Assembly (NCBI GenBank): GCA_964524295.1
Contig: CAZGCW010000039.1
Location: 1-22,539 of the forward strand
Direction of reading: 5' to 3'
DNA length: 22,539 nucleotides
Source of the DNA: UBA9926 sp964524295
GTDB lineage: Bacteria; Pseudomonadota; Gammaproteobacteria; Pseudomonadales; Azotimanducaceae
Shown: positions 1-6,856 of the stretch, piece by piece
Layout: every line of letters starts with the position of its first letter
Position numbering within the stretch: position 1 is the first letter of the stretch
Made by a program: the position numbers and the translations under genes
Notes under the pieces: model-generated
What the model was told of the DNA's origin: nothing
Databases searched by the model: none
The model's input: the letters and a program-made list of their open reading frames with translations, nothing else

Positions 1-90
1 CGGGGGCAGTTGTTCCGTTGCATGGGGGGCAGTGGGTGTAGCTCTCATTCTTTCAGAAACTGCCATTGACCGGTATAAATTTTCCAGCCT

Positions 91-273
91 TTATAGGGGA
101 ACCAGATAGGAATTCTGCAACATACCGTATAACGCGATGCACAAAAGCCCTTGAGCCAGAAGGCTCACTGCCATGACCCAGGATGGCGTGTTCTGGAACC
201 AGCTTACTTGGCCAATAGAAATGATCAAAATGCAACTGATGGTGATGACAAACCGGCTCGTTGATTTTTGCAT
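91..273 (-). CDS. Small two-helix membrane protein, unknown function
   Basis: A 60-residue reading frame encodes two hydrophobic segments (about residues 7-22 and 32-52) joined by a short polar loop containing QNTPS, so it would be a small inner-membrane protein with two spanning helices. I chose the ATG at 273 because a strong ribosome binding site, AAGGAG, lies six bases upstream on the minus strand. The frame stays open six codons further up, but nothing there looks like a better start. I recognise no family and infer no function. The gene stands alone, divergent from cysM across about 400 bases. A good ribosome site plus a coherent hydrophobicity pattern makes a real gene slightly more likely than not. 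Confidence 0.5.
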   Translation of the reverse strand: MQKSTSRFVITISCILIISIGQVSWFQNTPSWVMAVSLLAQGLLCIALYGMLQNSYLVPL

Positions 274-525
274 TCCTGACTCCTTACTCAACTGCTATGT
301 CAGATAGGTTCGTTGTGGTTGCTGGCTTATCGGTCTCTTGGGTCGATTAGGAGGGTGATTCAATAAGTCAGACACCTGAGTAACGTTCTTAACTAGATAT
401 TAACAGCATGATTTAATTGCTTGTCTTTATTATTTCACTAGTTTTAGGGTCGTGGATAGCGATTATGCTGTAATTCTACAAATATCTACATTTGCCACAA
501 GCCAGTTTACCTACCTCCTCCCCTA

Positions 526-560
526 CCTCTCCCTCTCCCTCTCCCTCTCCCTCTCCCTCT
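526..560. repeat. (CCTCTC)n microsatellite, nearly six copies
   Basis: Positions 526-560 are an unbroken run of the hexamer CCTCTC, five full copies plus five bases of a sixth. The strand is pure pyrimidine, with purines only on the other strand. The tract lies about 120 bases upstream of the cysM start and outside any recognisable gene. Short tandem repeats like this can change length by polymerase slippage, and homopurine/homopyrimidine tracts can form triplex DNA. Neither effect can be shown from one sequence. Confidence 0.95.
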
Positions 561-583
561 GCGTATATCCCTCTGCATATATC
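555..583. repeat. 14-base tandem duplication CCTCTGCRTATATC
   Basis: Two adjoining copies of a unit reading CCCTCTGCRTATATC (555-569 and 569-583, sharing one base) differ only at R, G in the first and A in the second. The first copy grows directly out of the CCTCTC tract, so both probably arose by slippage. The AT-rich ends (GTATATC, ATATATC) could affect local melting near the cysM promoter, which is speculation. Confidence 0.9.
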
Positions 584-680
584 TGGGCAGAATTAGGTTA
601 GTTCCAGTTGCTACTATAAGTACAGGTTCTGTTGCCCTATCATGTGTAAGATTTTGAACGCCTGAAACAATGAATCAACC

Positions 681-1583
681 ATGAAAGAATATCCTACGAT
701 AGAAGACTGTGTTGGGGACACGCCCTTGGTGCGGCTGCAACGGTTGCCTGATACATCCTCTAATACCGTATTAGCAAAATTAGAAGGTAACAATCCTGCT
801 GGATCAGTGAAGGATAGACCCGCCCTTAGTATGATCAGTGGCGCTGAATCTACCGGTAAAATTTCCCCAGGAGATACCCTGATAGAAGCGACTAGCGGTA
901 ATACAGGCATTGCCCTGGCTATGGCCGCAGCGATAAAAGGTTATCCCATAAAGCTGATTATGCCGGACCATATGAGTGAAGAAAGAAAAGCAGCCATGCG
1001 TGCCTATGGGGCTGAATTGATACTGGTTTCCTCTCAGGATGGAATGGAAGGTGCTCGAGATCTGGCTCTGGCAATGGAGCAAAAAGGACAGGGCATTGTC
1101 CTTGATCAGTTTTCAAATTTGGATAATCCCCTGTCACACTATCGGAGTACCGGGCCGGAGATATTCAGGCAGACTGAAGGTGAAGTTTCTCATTTCATCA
1201 GTTCCATGGGGACAACGGGTACGATCATGGGTGTGTCAAAGTATTTCAAGGAGGTTAAACCGGAAATAGAAATTATCGGGTTGCAACCCTTTGATGGCCA
1301 ATCAATTCCAGGCATCCGGCGTTGGCCTGAGGCCTATTTGCCAAGTATTTTTGAAAAAGAAGCGGTCGACCGGGTCATCGACATAGACCAGACTGAAGCA
1401 GAAGATGTTATGCGCCGTTTGGCGCGTGAAGAAGGTATCTTTGCTGGTGTTTCCTCAGGCGGTGCCATAGCTGCGGCGTTACAGCTAAATCGAGAGGTTG
1501 AAAACGCCACGATTGTCGCGATCGTTTGCGACCGGGGTGATCGCTATCTTTCGACTGGGGTCTACACAGATCCATTGGTTTAG
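681..1583 (+). CDS. cysM: Cysteine synthase B (O-acetylserine sulfhydrylase)
   Basis: This cytoplasmic pyridoxal-phosphate enzyme makes cysteine from O-acetylserine and sulfide; the B isozyme can also use thiosulfate. At 300 residues it matches the usual length of about 300. The lysine that binds the cofactor is K44 in NPAGSVKDR. The substrate loop TSGNTG is at 71-76, the phosphate-binding GTTGT at 177-181 and GVSSGGA at 256-262. The stretch QSIPGIRRWP (207-216) is typical of CysM rather than CysK. The ATG at 681 lacks a clear Shine-Dalgarno site but gives the family's N-terminus. rlmD starts 15 bases downstream, so the two are probably cotranscribed. A four-codon reading frame ends across this start (see findings). 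Identification is secure. Confidence 0.96.
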   Translation: MKEYPTIEDCVGDTPLVRLQRLPDTSSNTVLAKLEGNNPAGSVKDRPALSMISGAESTGKISPGDTLIEATSGNTGIALAMAAAIKGYPIKLIMPDHMSEERKAAMRAYGAELILVSSQDGMEGARDLALAMEQKGQGIVLDQFSNLDNPLSHYRSTGPEIFRQTEGEVSHFISSMGTTGTIMGVSKYFKEVKPEIEIIGLQPFDGQSIPGIRRWPEAYLPSIFEKEAVDRVIDIDQTEAEDVMRRLAREEGIFAGVSSGGAIAAALQLNREVENATIVAIVCDRGDRYLSTGVYTDPLV

Positions 1584-1598
1584 GCGCTCGTATAGAGG

Positions 1599-2945
1599 AT
1601 GAACAGTCAGGACAGTTCTGGAGAGCGGTCCCAAAGGAATTTGAAAAAGCGTATGGCTCGTAAAAAACAACCTTTTCACACGAAATTAGAGTCCTTGAGT
1701 ATGCAGGGTTACGCCCTGGATGGTGAGCAGAAATGCGGTGTTTATGGTGCCCTGGTAGGCGAACAAGTGGTTGCCGTGCCGTTTCGAAAAAAAAAGAAAG
1801 TCTGGCTGTGTCGGGCGGAACAAATTCAGTCACTGAGTCCCGACCGAGTTGAGCCCAACTGTCGGTATGCGGATATGTGTGGCGGGTGCTCATGGCAGCA
1901 CTTAAGCCGGCAGGGTCAACTGGATCTGAAAGAATCCTGGCTTAGAGCGTTGTTTTCGCATTTGAAACCGAAACAATGGCAGGAACCCTTGTTTGGAGAA
2001 GGTTCAGGTTATCGGAGCAAGGCAAGGCTGGGTGTCCGGTTTGTAGCGAAAAGAGAGAAGACACTGGTGGGCTTCAGAGAAACAGCAAATTCTTTCATAG
2101 CGGATGTGTCGAGGTGCGATATTCTTGTTCCGCCATTGGGAGATTTACTTGAACCACTGTCTCAGTTGATAGATGGTTTTGCTGAGCCTTCGATGATTCC
2201 TCAGATCGAGGTCGCGGCTGGAGACGGACGTGCAGCGTTGGTGATTCGGCATTTAAGTGACTTAGCTGAAGATGATTTGACTGCGCTGGCGGCGTTTGCT
2301 GAGCAGTACCACGTGCTTATCTTTCTACAACCAGGCGGGACGGATTCGGTTAGATTTTATGCTCCGGAGGGTGAGGAAAGCTTGCTCAGCTATTCGTTAT
2401 CTGATCAGGGGCTGAAATTTCTCTTCCATCCCCTTGAATTTACCCAGGTAAACCAGTCTATTAACCAGGCAATGGTCAATCAAGCTCTGGCTTTGTTAAA
2501 AGCCGATGCAGGTGATCGGATATTAGATGCCTTTTGTGGCATCGGTAATTTCAGCTTGGCTGTAGCCCAGCAGGTTGCTTCTGTAACGGGTTTGGAAGGC
2601 GCTGAATCCAGCGTTGCAAGAGCAAGGCAGAATGCAGCGCTCAATCATGTGGATAACGTTGTATTTGAGGCGTGTGATTTGTATGGCACACAACTGCCAC
2701 ATTTCGTAGATGGCGGTTATAATAAAGTCCTTTTGGATCCACCAAGATCAGGCGCTGAGGGTTTCTGTAAGTCACTTGCAGACAGTGACATAGAAACAGT
2801 AGTCTACGTATCCTGCAATCCAAAGACACTGGTTCGAGATAGTGAAATTCTGGTCTCCGGTGGGTTTGAGTTTGATAGTATTGGAATGATTGATATGTTC
2901 CCACACACAACCCATCTTGAAACCATTACATTATTCAGTAGGTAG
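1599..2945 (+). CDS. rlmD: 23S rRNA (uracil-1939-C5)-methyltransferase RlmD
   Basis: RlmD (formerly RumA) uses S-adenosylmethionine to methylate carbon 5 of U1939 in 23S rRNA. The 448-residue product begins with a basic tail and a TRAM-like RNA-binding region (about 25-80). Cysteines for the 4Fe-4S cluster are C88, C94, C97 and probably C173. The methyltransferase core carries QVNQ (283-286), the SAM site DAFCGIGNFSL (310-320), LLDPPRSGAE (378-387) and the catalytic nucleophile C406 in VSCNP. The start is uncertain. AGAGG directly abuts the ATG at 1599, too close for a normal ribosome site, and ATG 1653 (residue 19) is a possible alternative. The gene lies between cysM and relA with 15 and 8 bases of spacing, an apparent operon and an arrangement I recall from Pseudomonas. 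Confidence 0.95.
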   Translation: MNSQDSSGERSQRNLKKRMARKKQPFHTKLESLSMQGYALDGEQKCGVYGALVGEQVVAVPFRKKKKVWLCRAEQIQSLSPDRVEPNCRYADMCGGCSWQHLSRQGQLDLKESWLRALFSHLKPKQWQEPLFGEGSGYRSKARLGVRFVAKREKTLVGFRETANSFIADVSRCDILVPPLGDLLEPLSQLIDGFAEPSMIPQIEVAAGDGRAALVIRHLSDLAEDDLTALAAFAEQYHVLIFLQPGGTDSVRFYAPEGEESLLSYSLSDQGLKFLFHPLEFTQVNQSINQAMVNQALALLKADAGDRILDAFCGIGNFSLAVAQQVASVTGLEGAESSVARARQNAALNHVDNVVFEACDLYGTQLPHFVDGGYNKVLLDPPRSGAEGFCKSLADSDIETVVYVSCNPKTLVRDSEILVSGGFEFDSIGMIDMFPHTTHLETITLFSR

Positions 2946-2953
2946 AAGGCAGC

Positions 2954-4843
2954 TTGGTTAAAGTCAAACAACATCAACCGATCTTTTCAGAAAATGGAGT
3001 CGATCTTGATCAGTGGTTAGCGCTACTGGCAAAGCGATGTCCTCTCGTTTCGGTGGACCGGTTGCAGGAAGCCTGTGAATTATCAGAGCAGGCAGAGAAA
3101 AAGGCCTTGCAGACAACCGGAGCCTGGGCGCCCGGTAGGAGCAGTTATTTAACCGGCTTGGAAATGACGGATATTCTTGCAGAGTTGCAGGTAGATGAAG
3201 ATGGGTTGATTGCAGCCATTATCTATCGAGCTGTGCGAGAGAACCAGATCACCGCAAAACATGTTCGCAAACAGTTTGGTGATGCGGTGGCAGATTTGGT
3301 TGAAGGCGTCTTGAAGATGGTTGCCATCAGCAATATCCAGATCGGTAAATCGGAAGTGGTCTTAGGCAAGGATACCGACCAGATTGACCAGGCCAAGCGC
3401 ATGCTGGTTTCGTTGGTTGACGATATTCGTGTTGCGCTTATCAAGCTGGCAGAGCGGACCTGTACCATTCGCCAGGCGAATAAGAATGAGCGGGGCAAAC
3501 AGATAAAACTGGCTAAGGAAATAAGTGAAATCTACGCGCCATTAGCCCACAGGCTCGGTATTGGTCATTTGAAGTGGGAGTTGGAAGACCTTGCTTTTCG
3601 TTATCTGGAACCACTCCAATATAAGCGAATTGCCGGTCTGTTAGATGAGAAACGAGTGGTCAGGGATCAGTATATCGATGAGGTGATAGTTGAGCTCGAT
3701 GACAAGCTGAAACAGGTGGGTATTACTGCTGAATTGGAAGGTAGAGCCAAGCACATCTGCAGTATCTGGCGAAAAATGAATCGAAAAGGGATCAATTTTT
3801 CTGAAGTATATGATGTCAGGGCCATTCGTGTGCGAGTAAAGAATACCGATGAGTGTTATCGGGTGTTGGGAATGGTTCACAATCTCTGGCGGAATATTCC
3901 CAATGAATTTGATGATTATGTCGCCAATCCTAAAGAAAATGGTTATCAGTCACTCCACACAGCATTAATCGGTCCTGATGGTAAAGTGCTGGAAGTACAG
4001 ATAAGAACCGACGAGATGCATCGAGAGGCTGAGTATGGCGTCTGTGCTCACTGGCAGTATAAGGGGGTGGTTGCAAAGGATCGTAGCGCCAAGTACGAAA
4101 GGCGCATGGAATGGCTTAGGCAGATTCTCGAGTGGCAGGACGAGGTGCGAGGATTGCCGGGAACGGCTAATGAGATTTTGGCTAATGTTAGTCTTGATAG
4201 AATTTATTTGTTTACCCCTGATGGGCATGTAGTTGATATGCCGCCTGATGCCACCGCTGTGGATTTTGCTTATCGCGTTCATACCGAAATAGGTCATAAA
4301 TGCCGTGGTGCGAAAGTCAATGGCAAGATGGTTAATTTGGATCATAAGTTGAAGTCCGGTGATCATGTACAGATCATTACCGGCGATGAAATTGCTCCCA
4401 GGCGGGAGTGGTTGCATGCGCATCTTGGATACGTAACCACCTCCAGGGCAAGGACTAAGATTCAGTCCTGGTTTGGACATCGGGCGAAAATACGGAATGT
4501 GGAGGACGGTCGAAAAATTCTCCTGGCGGAATTGCAACAATTGGGAATAGAGCACTTTGATAACACACCGCTTCTCCGCGAGTTTAATTGTACAGATACA
4601 GATGAGTTTTTTTATGCTCTGGCAGTAGGAGAAATTCAGTTGACTGATGTGGTCGAGTTGATCGTGTCCGAATCTGAAATAGCGCTGGCATCGCCTGCAG
4701 TTCCTTCGGAGTTGCCGGAACAGAAACAAGAGAAGGCGCGGGAACAGAAAGCCCAATATCAACAGAACGATCGTCAGGAACCTGCACAGCCGATGGCGCT
4801 GATTATCGGTATGGGTGACCGCGATCATCGCAACCTGTTGTAA
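2954..4843 (+). CDS. relA: RelA (p)ppGpp synthetase, N-terminal part, frameshifted
   Basis: RelA makes the alarmone (p)ppGpp from ATP and GTP or GDP when uncharged tRNA reaches the ribosome. This frame gives 629 residues and stops early; with the next entry the gene would encode about 760, near the family's roughly 740-750. I use the TTG at 2954 because MVKVKQHQP matches the start of Pseudomonas-type RelA, with AAGG four bases upstream. Residues 40-190 are the degenerate hydrolase domain: YRAVRE (91-96) replaces the HD motif, so hydrolysis should be absent. The synthetase domain (about 235-370) has the RelA-type acidic motif EFDDY (318-322) and NPKENGYQSLH. The TGS domain is about 415-476, followed by the helical domain. 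The last eight or so residues, after GMGD, are out of frame. The fragment keeps the catalytic domain but lacks the zinc-finger and ACT domains that contact the ribosome. Confidence 0.9.
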   Translation: MVKVKQHQPIFSENGVDLDQWLALLAKRCPLVSVDRLQEACELSEQAEKKALQTTGAWAPGRSSYLTGLEMTDILAELQVDEDGLIAAIIYRAVRENQITAKHVRKQFGDAVADLVEGVLKMVAISNIQIGKSEVVLGKDTDQIDQAKRMLVSLVDDIRVALIKLAERTCTIRQANKNERGKQIKLAKEISEIYAPLAHRLGIGHLKWELEDLAFRYLEPLQYKRIAGLLDEKRVVRDQYIDEVIVELDDKLKQVGITAELEGRAKHICSIWRKMNRKGINFSEVYDVRAIRVRVKNTDECYRVLGMVHNLWRNIPNEFDDYVANPKENGYQSLHTALIGPDGKVLEVQIRTDEMHREAEYGVCAHWQYKGVVAKDRSAKYERRMEWLRQILEWQDEVRGLPGTANEILANVSLDRIYLFTPDGHVVDMPPDATAVDFAYRVHTEIGHKCRGAKVNGKMVNLDHKLKSGDHVQIITGDEIAPRREWLHAHLGYVTTSRARTKIQSWFGHRAKIRNVEDGRKILLAELQQLGIEHFDNTPLLREFNCTDTDEFFYALAVGEIQLTDVVELIVSESEIALASPAVPSELPEQKQEKAREQKAQYQQNDRQEPAQPMALIIGMGDRDHRNLL

Positions 4844-5231
4844 CCCGGTATTAGGTGATTCTATTGCCGGTATCATGGATGATGCCGGTGTTGTTGGTGT
4901 TCATCTTCATGATTGTATCCAGGTCTTGAATGCGGATGTCTATGGTCGTTTGATGAGACTGAACTGGCGTGAAGATATAGAAGCAGCATTTCCGGTTACC
5001 ATCGATGTGGATTCGTACGATCGACCTGGATTGTTGTTTGACATTACTAGGATTTTCTTCGATGAGTTGATCAATGTCATTATGATGAACTCTGTTACTG
5101 ATAAAGTACGGCATACCGTTAATATTAAAGTGACGATAGAAGTAGCATCGTTGGAAAGACTTATACGGGCGCTGGAACTCATCCAGCAGCTACCGAATGT
5201 CATATCCGCCAGACGTTCGACTCAGCCGTAA
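4815..5231 (+). CDS. relA: RelA C-terminal part (zinc-finger and ACT domains), displaced frame
   Basis: This is the 3' continuation of relA in another reading frame, not an independent gene. From about 4821 the frame reads IATCCNPVLGDSIAG, then VGVHLHDC, which supplies the Cys-Cys, His and Cys residues of the RelA zinc-finger domain. A complete ACT/RRM domain follows, with RPGLLFDITRIF and LPNVISARR near the end. It overlaps the end of the upstream frame by 29 bases. The nominal GTG at 4815 has no ribosome binding site, so separate translation is doubtful except by coupling. The upstream part of this frame is closed by TGA at 4800-4802, so the break lies between 4803 and 4840. A true mutation or an assembly/sequencing error could both explain it. 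Confidence 0.85.
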   Translation: MTAIIATCCNPVLGDSIAGIMDDAGVVGVHLHDCIQVLNADVYGRLMRLNWREDIEAAFPVTIDVDSYDRPGLLFDITRIFFDELINVIMMNSVTDKVRHTVNIKVTIEVASLERLIRALELIQQLPNVISARRSTQP

Positions 5232-5277
5232 AACAATCACAAGTGAACCATAGATCGATTTTGAATAAGGGAAAGAT

Positions 5278-5937
5278 ATGAAGATGATTCTTTTGGGCGC
5301 GCCTGGCGTTGGTAAGGGCACCCAAGCGCAGTTTATTACTGAAAAGTATGGGCTACCTCAGATTTCAACGGGGGATATGTTGCGAGAAGCCATCAAGGCA
5401 GGTAGCCCGTTAGGTAAGAAAGTAAAGTCGGTTATGGATAATGGTGAGTTGGTAACCGATGAGATAATCATTGCACTTGTAAAAGAGCGGATTCAGTCGC
5501 CCGATTGTCAGAATGGCTTTCTGTTTGATGGCTTTCCCAGAACCATTCCTCAAGCAAAAGCGCTACTGGAGGAACATATCCATATAGATTGTGTCATTGA
5601 AATACGGGTCGATAGTGAAGAGATTATCGCAAGACTGGGTGGGCGTCGGGTTCATCCTGGTTCGGGTCGTGTTTATCACATCAGATTTAACCCACCTCAG
5701 GTTGAAGGTTTAGATGACGTCACGGCTGAGCCTTTAATTTTGCGGGATGATGATCAGGAAGAAACAGTCCGCGAACGGCTGCGTGTCTATGATAATCAGA
5801 CAGCGCCCCTGGTCGATTTTTATAGTCAATTGGCTGATCAAAATGAGGATACCTGCTATGCGGTAATCTCAGGGTCCGGGCCGACCGGTGAGATTAAGGA
5901 AAGAATTTTTTCGGTTGTCGATGATATACAGAGTTGA
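5278..5937 (+). CDS. adk: Adenylate kinase
   Basis: Adenylate kinase interconverts ATP + AMP and two ADP in the cytoplasm and sets the adenylate energy charge. The 219 residues fit the long bacterial form (about 214-217). The P-loop GAPGVGKGT is at 7-15, the AMP-binding STGDMLR at 30-36 and FDGFPRT at 83-89. The LID begins near GGRRVHPGSG (121-130) and lacks the zinc-binding cysteines found in many Gram-positive enzymes, so it is held by hydrogen bonds as in enterobacteria. AAGGG lies seven bases before the ATG. The gene begins 46 bases after relA with no visible terminator between, and it is followed by a strong hairpin at 6167-6197. In related bacteria I would expect mazG after relA; it is absent here. 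Confidence 0.97.
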   Translation: MKMILLGAPGVGKGTQAQFITEKYGLPQISTGDMLREAIKAGSPLGKKVKSVMDNGELVTDEIIIALVKERIQSPDCQNGFLFDGFPRTIPQAKALLEEHIHIDCVIEIRVDSEEIIARLGGRRVHPGSGRVYHIRFNPPQVEGLDDVTAEPLILRDDDQEETVRERLRVYDNQTAPLVDFYSQLADQNEDTCYAVISGSGPTGEIKERIFSVVDDIQS

Positions 5938-6166
5938 TTTGCTACTAAGGGACCGGTTGGGTCCATTGGAAGCGTTGTCAAAACAAGTTTGAACAACAAA
6001 AAAAAGGTTGTGTAAATACTTGTTTTTTTTCTAAACTTGACCCCAGGGATTCAAATGATGGAATGTGTGTTGAGAGAGAATTAGCGGTATCTGCCGGGGA
6101 GAAGCAAGGCCTGGTCAGTCTGTGTCCAGGCAATGGGATTTTATTCCAGAATTGAATCAAGGACGC
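5938..6166. other. Intergenic region downstream of adk
   Basis: About 230 bases between adk and the hairpin that separates it from mobA. I see three weak inverted repeats and no gene. GGACC/GGTCC (5950-5964) sits just after the adk stop but is not followed by a T run. The A8/T8 element (5984-6039) is listed separately. GCCTGG/CCAGGC (6109-6131) has an 11-base loop. A small RNA could lie here, but the sequence alone does not support calling one. Confidence 0.5.
5984..6039 (+). repeat. Interrupted inverted repeat with A8/T8 arms
   Basis: CAAGTTT at 5984-5990 pairs with AAACTTG at 6033-6039, and inside it a run of eight A (5998-6005) faces a run of eight T (6023-6030) across a 17-base loop. The internal loop between the two stems is uneven, seven bases against two. 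In RNA this gives a long, AU-rich and imperfect hairpin about 45 bases past the adk stop. It might slow transcription or protect the adk message's 3' end. The better terminator lies downstream. Confidence 0.5.
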
Positions 6167-6197
6167 CAAACTAAGCCCTCGTCGAGGGCTTAGTTTG
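6167..6197. terminator. Bidirectional terminator hairpin between convergent adk and mobA
   Basis: A perfect 14-base stem (6167-6180 with 6184-6197) encloses the three-base loop GTC. The inner part is GC-rich (GCCCTC/GAGGGC). The outer part is A-rich on the left and T-rich on the right, so either strand gives a hairpin followed by U residues. On the plus strand the tail reads TTTGTTA. It lies 15 bases beyond the mobA stop and about 230 bases beyond adk, between two convergent genes, the usual place for a shared Rho-independent terminator. Confidence 0.85.
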
Positions 6198-6211
6198 TTA
6201 TGAGCGCGAGG

Positions 6212-6787
6212 TTAAAGATCAGCGGTTCGATTTATGTTTTTGAATGCGTCAGTCTGTTCTGACCAGGTGAGCGTTAACAAATTGAGGCTTTTCAGCCACT
6301 GCTGAACTGACCGATTATTGTCGTTAAGGAAGGCCTGGATAGAATTCAGAGCGCTGGTTTTACAAACGAATAAACCGCATTGTAGCGCCTGGTGATCACG
6401 AAAGACGGCAGCAGACTTTTTTTCAGCGTGGTTAAGCAGTTGTCTTGTTAATTGCGTTATCATTTTTGCGGTGACATAAGGCATATCGCAAGACATGACA
6501 ATTGTGTAGGGTGTTTCAATATGAGGTGCGCAGGATACAAGGCCTGCTAGCGGGCCGGGGTAGTCGGCAAGAATGTCAGCATACACGGGTAGGTCCATCG
6601 CTTTATATTCGGCCTGATTGCGATTGGCGCTGATAAGCACCTGTTGGCTTTGCGTTTTAGCTACAGCGAGGGAATAGCGGATGAGCGGTTGCCCTTTGTA
6701 ATGGGTAAGTCCTTTGTCACGGCCGCCCATTCTCGAGGCCCTGCCGCCAGCGAGTATTACGGTGGTATATAAGTTCACGTCCATCAC
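6212..6787 (-). CDS. mobA: Molybdenum cofactor guanylyltransferase
   Basis: MobA transfers GMP from GTP to molybdenum-molybdopterin, giving the guanine dinucleotide form of the cofactor used by enzymes such as nitrate and DMSO reductases. The 191 residues match the family (E. coli 194). The nucleotide-binding loop is LAGGRASRMGGRDKG (12-26), DYPGPLAG is at 75-82, and D101 in SCDMPY is the expected Mg-binding aspartate. DAFKNINR near the end is also typical. The first codon is GTG at 6787, followed at once by ATG at 6784, which may be the true start; neither has a clear ribosome site. The gene is alone on its strand, divergent from yoaA (69 bases) and convergent with adk. No other cofactor genes are in view. 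Confidence 0.92.
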   Translation of the reverse strand: MMDVNLYTTVILAGGRASRMGGRDKGLTHYKGQPLIRYSLAVAKTQSQQVLISANRNQAEYKAMDLPVYADILADYPGPLAGLVSCAPHIETPYTIVMSCDMPYVTAKMITQLTRQLLNHAEKKSAAVFRDHQALQCGLFVCKTSALNSIQAFLNDNNRSVQQWLKSLNLLTLTWSEQTDAFKNINRTADL

Positions 6788-6856
6788 AGGGCTGTAGACC
6801 AGAAGTTAACCCAGTAAGGATAGAGACCTGATTGCAGAAGTAAAGTGGTGTAGATA

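Larger units (their letters stand above)
274..680. other. Intergenic region between the small membrane protein and cysM
   Basis: About 400 bases without a convincing gene, lying between two divergent genes, so promoters for both should be here. I see a -10-like TATAAG at 615-620 on the plus strand, 61 bases ahead of cysM, but no matching -35 element, so I do not call a promoter. The stretch also holds a hexanucleotide pyrimidine tract and a 14-base tandem repeat, listed separately. Positions 300-480 are AT-rich with no clear hairpin or binding site. Confidence 0.6.

Noticed and set aside
2..109. Plus-strand open stretch of 35 codons from the window edge, ending at TAG 107-109
   Set aside because: It could be the tail of a gene entering from the left (it reads AVGVALILSETAIDRYKF), but it is short, has no family match and overlaps the minus-strand small gene. 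It cannot be supported from this window.
526..583. CRISPR-like array
   Set aside because: The repeat units are six and 14 bases long and directly adjoining, with no spacers and no cas genes nearby.
1408..1893. 161-codon minus-strand frame over the cysM/rlmD junction
   Set aside because: It is antisense to two identified genes, contains no family motif and is best explained as a shadow.
4811..4843. Programmed ribosomal frameshifting as the explanation for split relA
   Set aside because: There is no slippery heptamer, no stop codon at the shift point, no obvious stimulatory hairpin, and RelA is not known to use recoding. The apparent loss of five bases also does not suit a simple shift.
3965..4876. 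303-codon open frame on the minus strand opposite relA
   Set aside because: It lies wholly antisense to well-conserved relA sequence, has no recognisable motif and a composition typical of a shadow frame.
6109..6131. GCCTGG/CCAGGC inverted repeat as a terminator
   Set aside because: It has only six pairs, an 11-base loop and no following T run; the hairpin at 6167-6197 is far stronger.
5978..6169. 63-codon minus-strand frame between adk and mobA
   Set aside because: It has no family match and covers the A8/T8 repeat, which yields low-complexity residues; its start region shows no convincing ribosome site.
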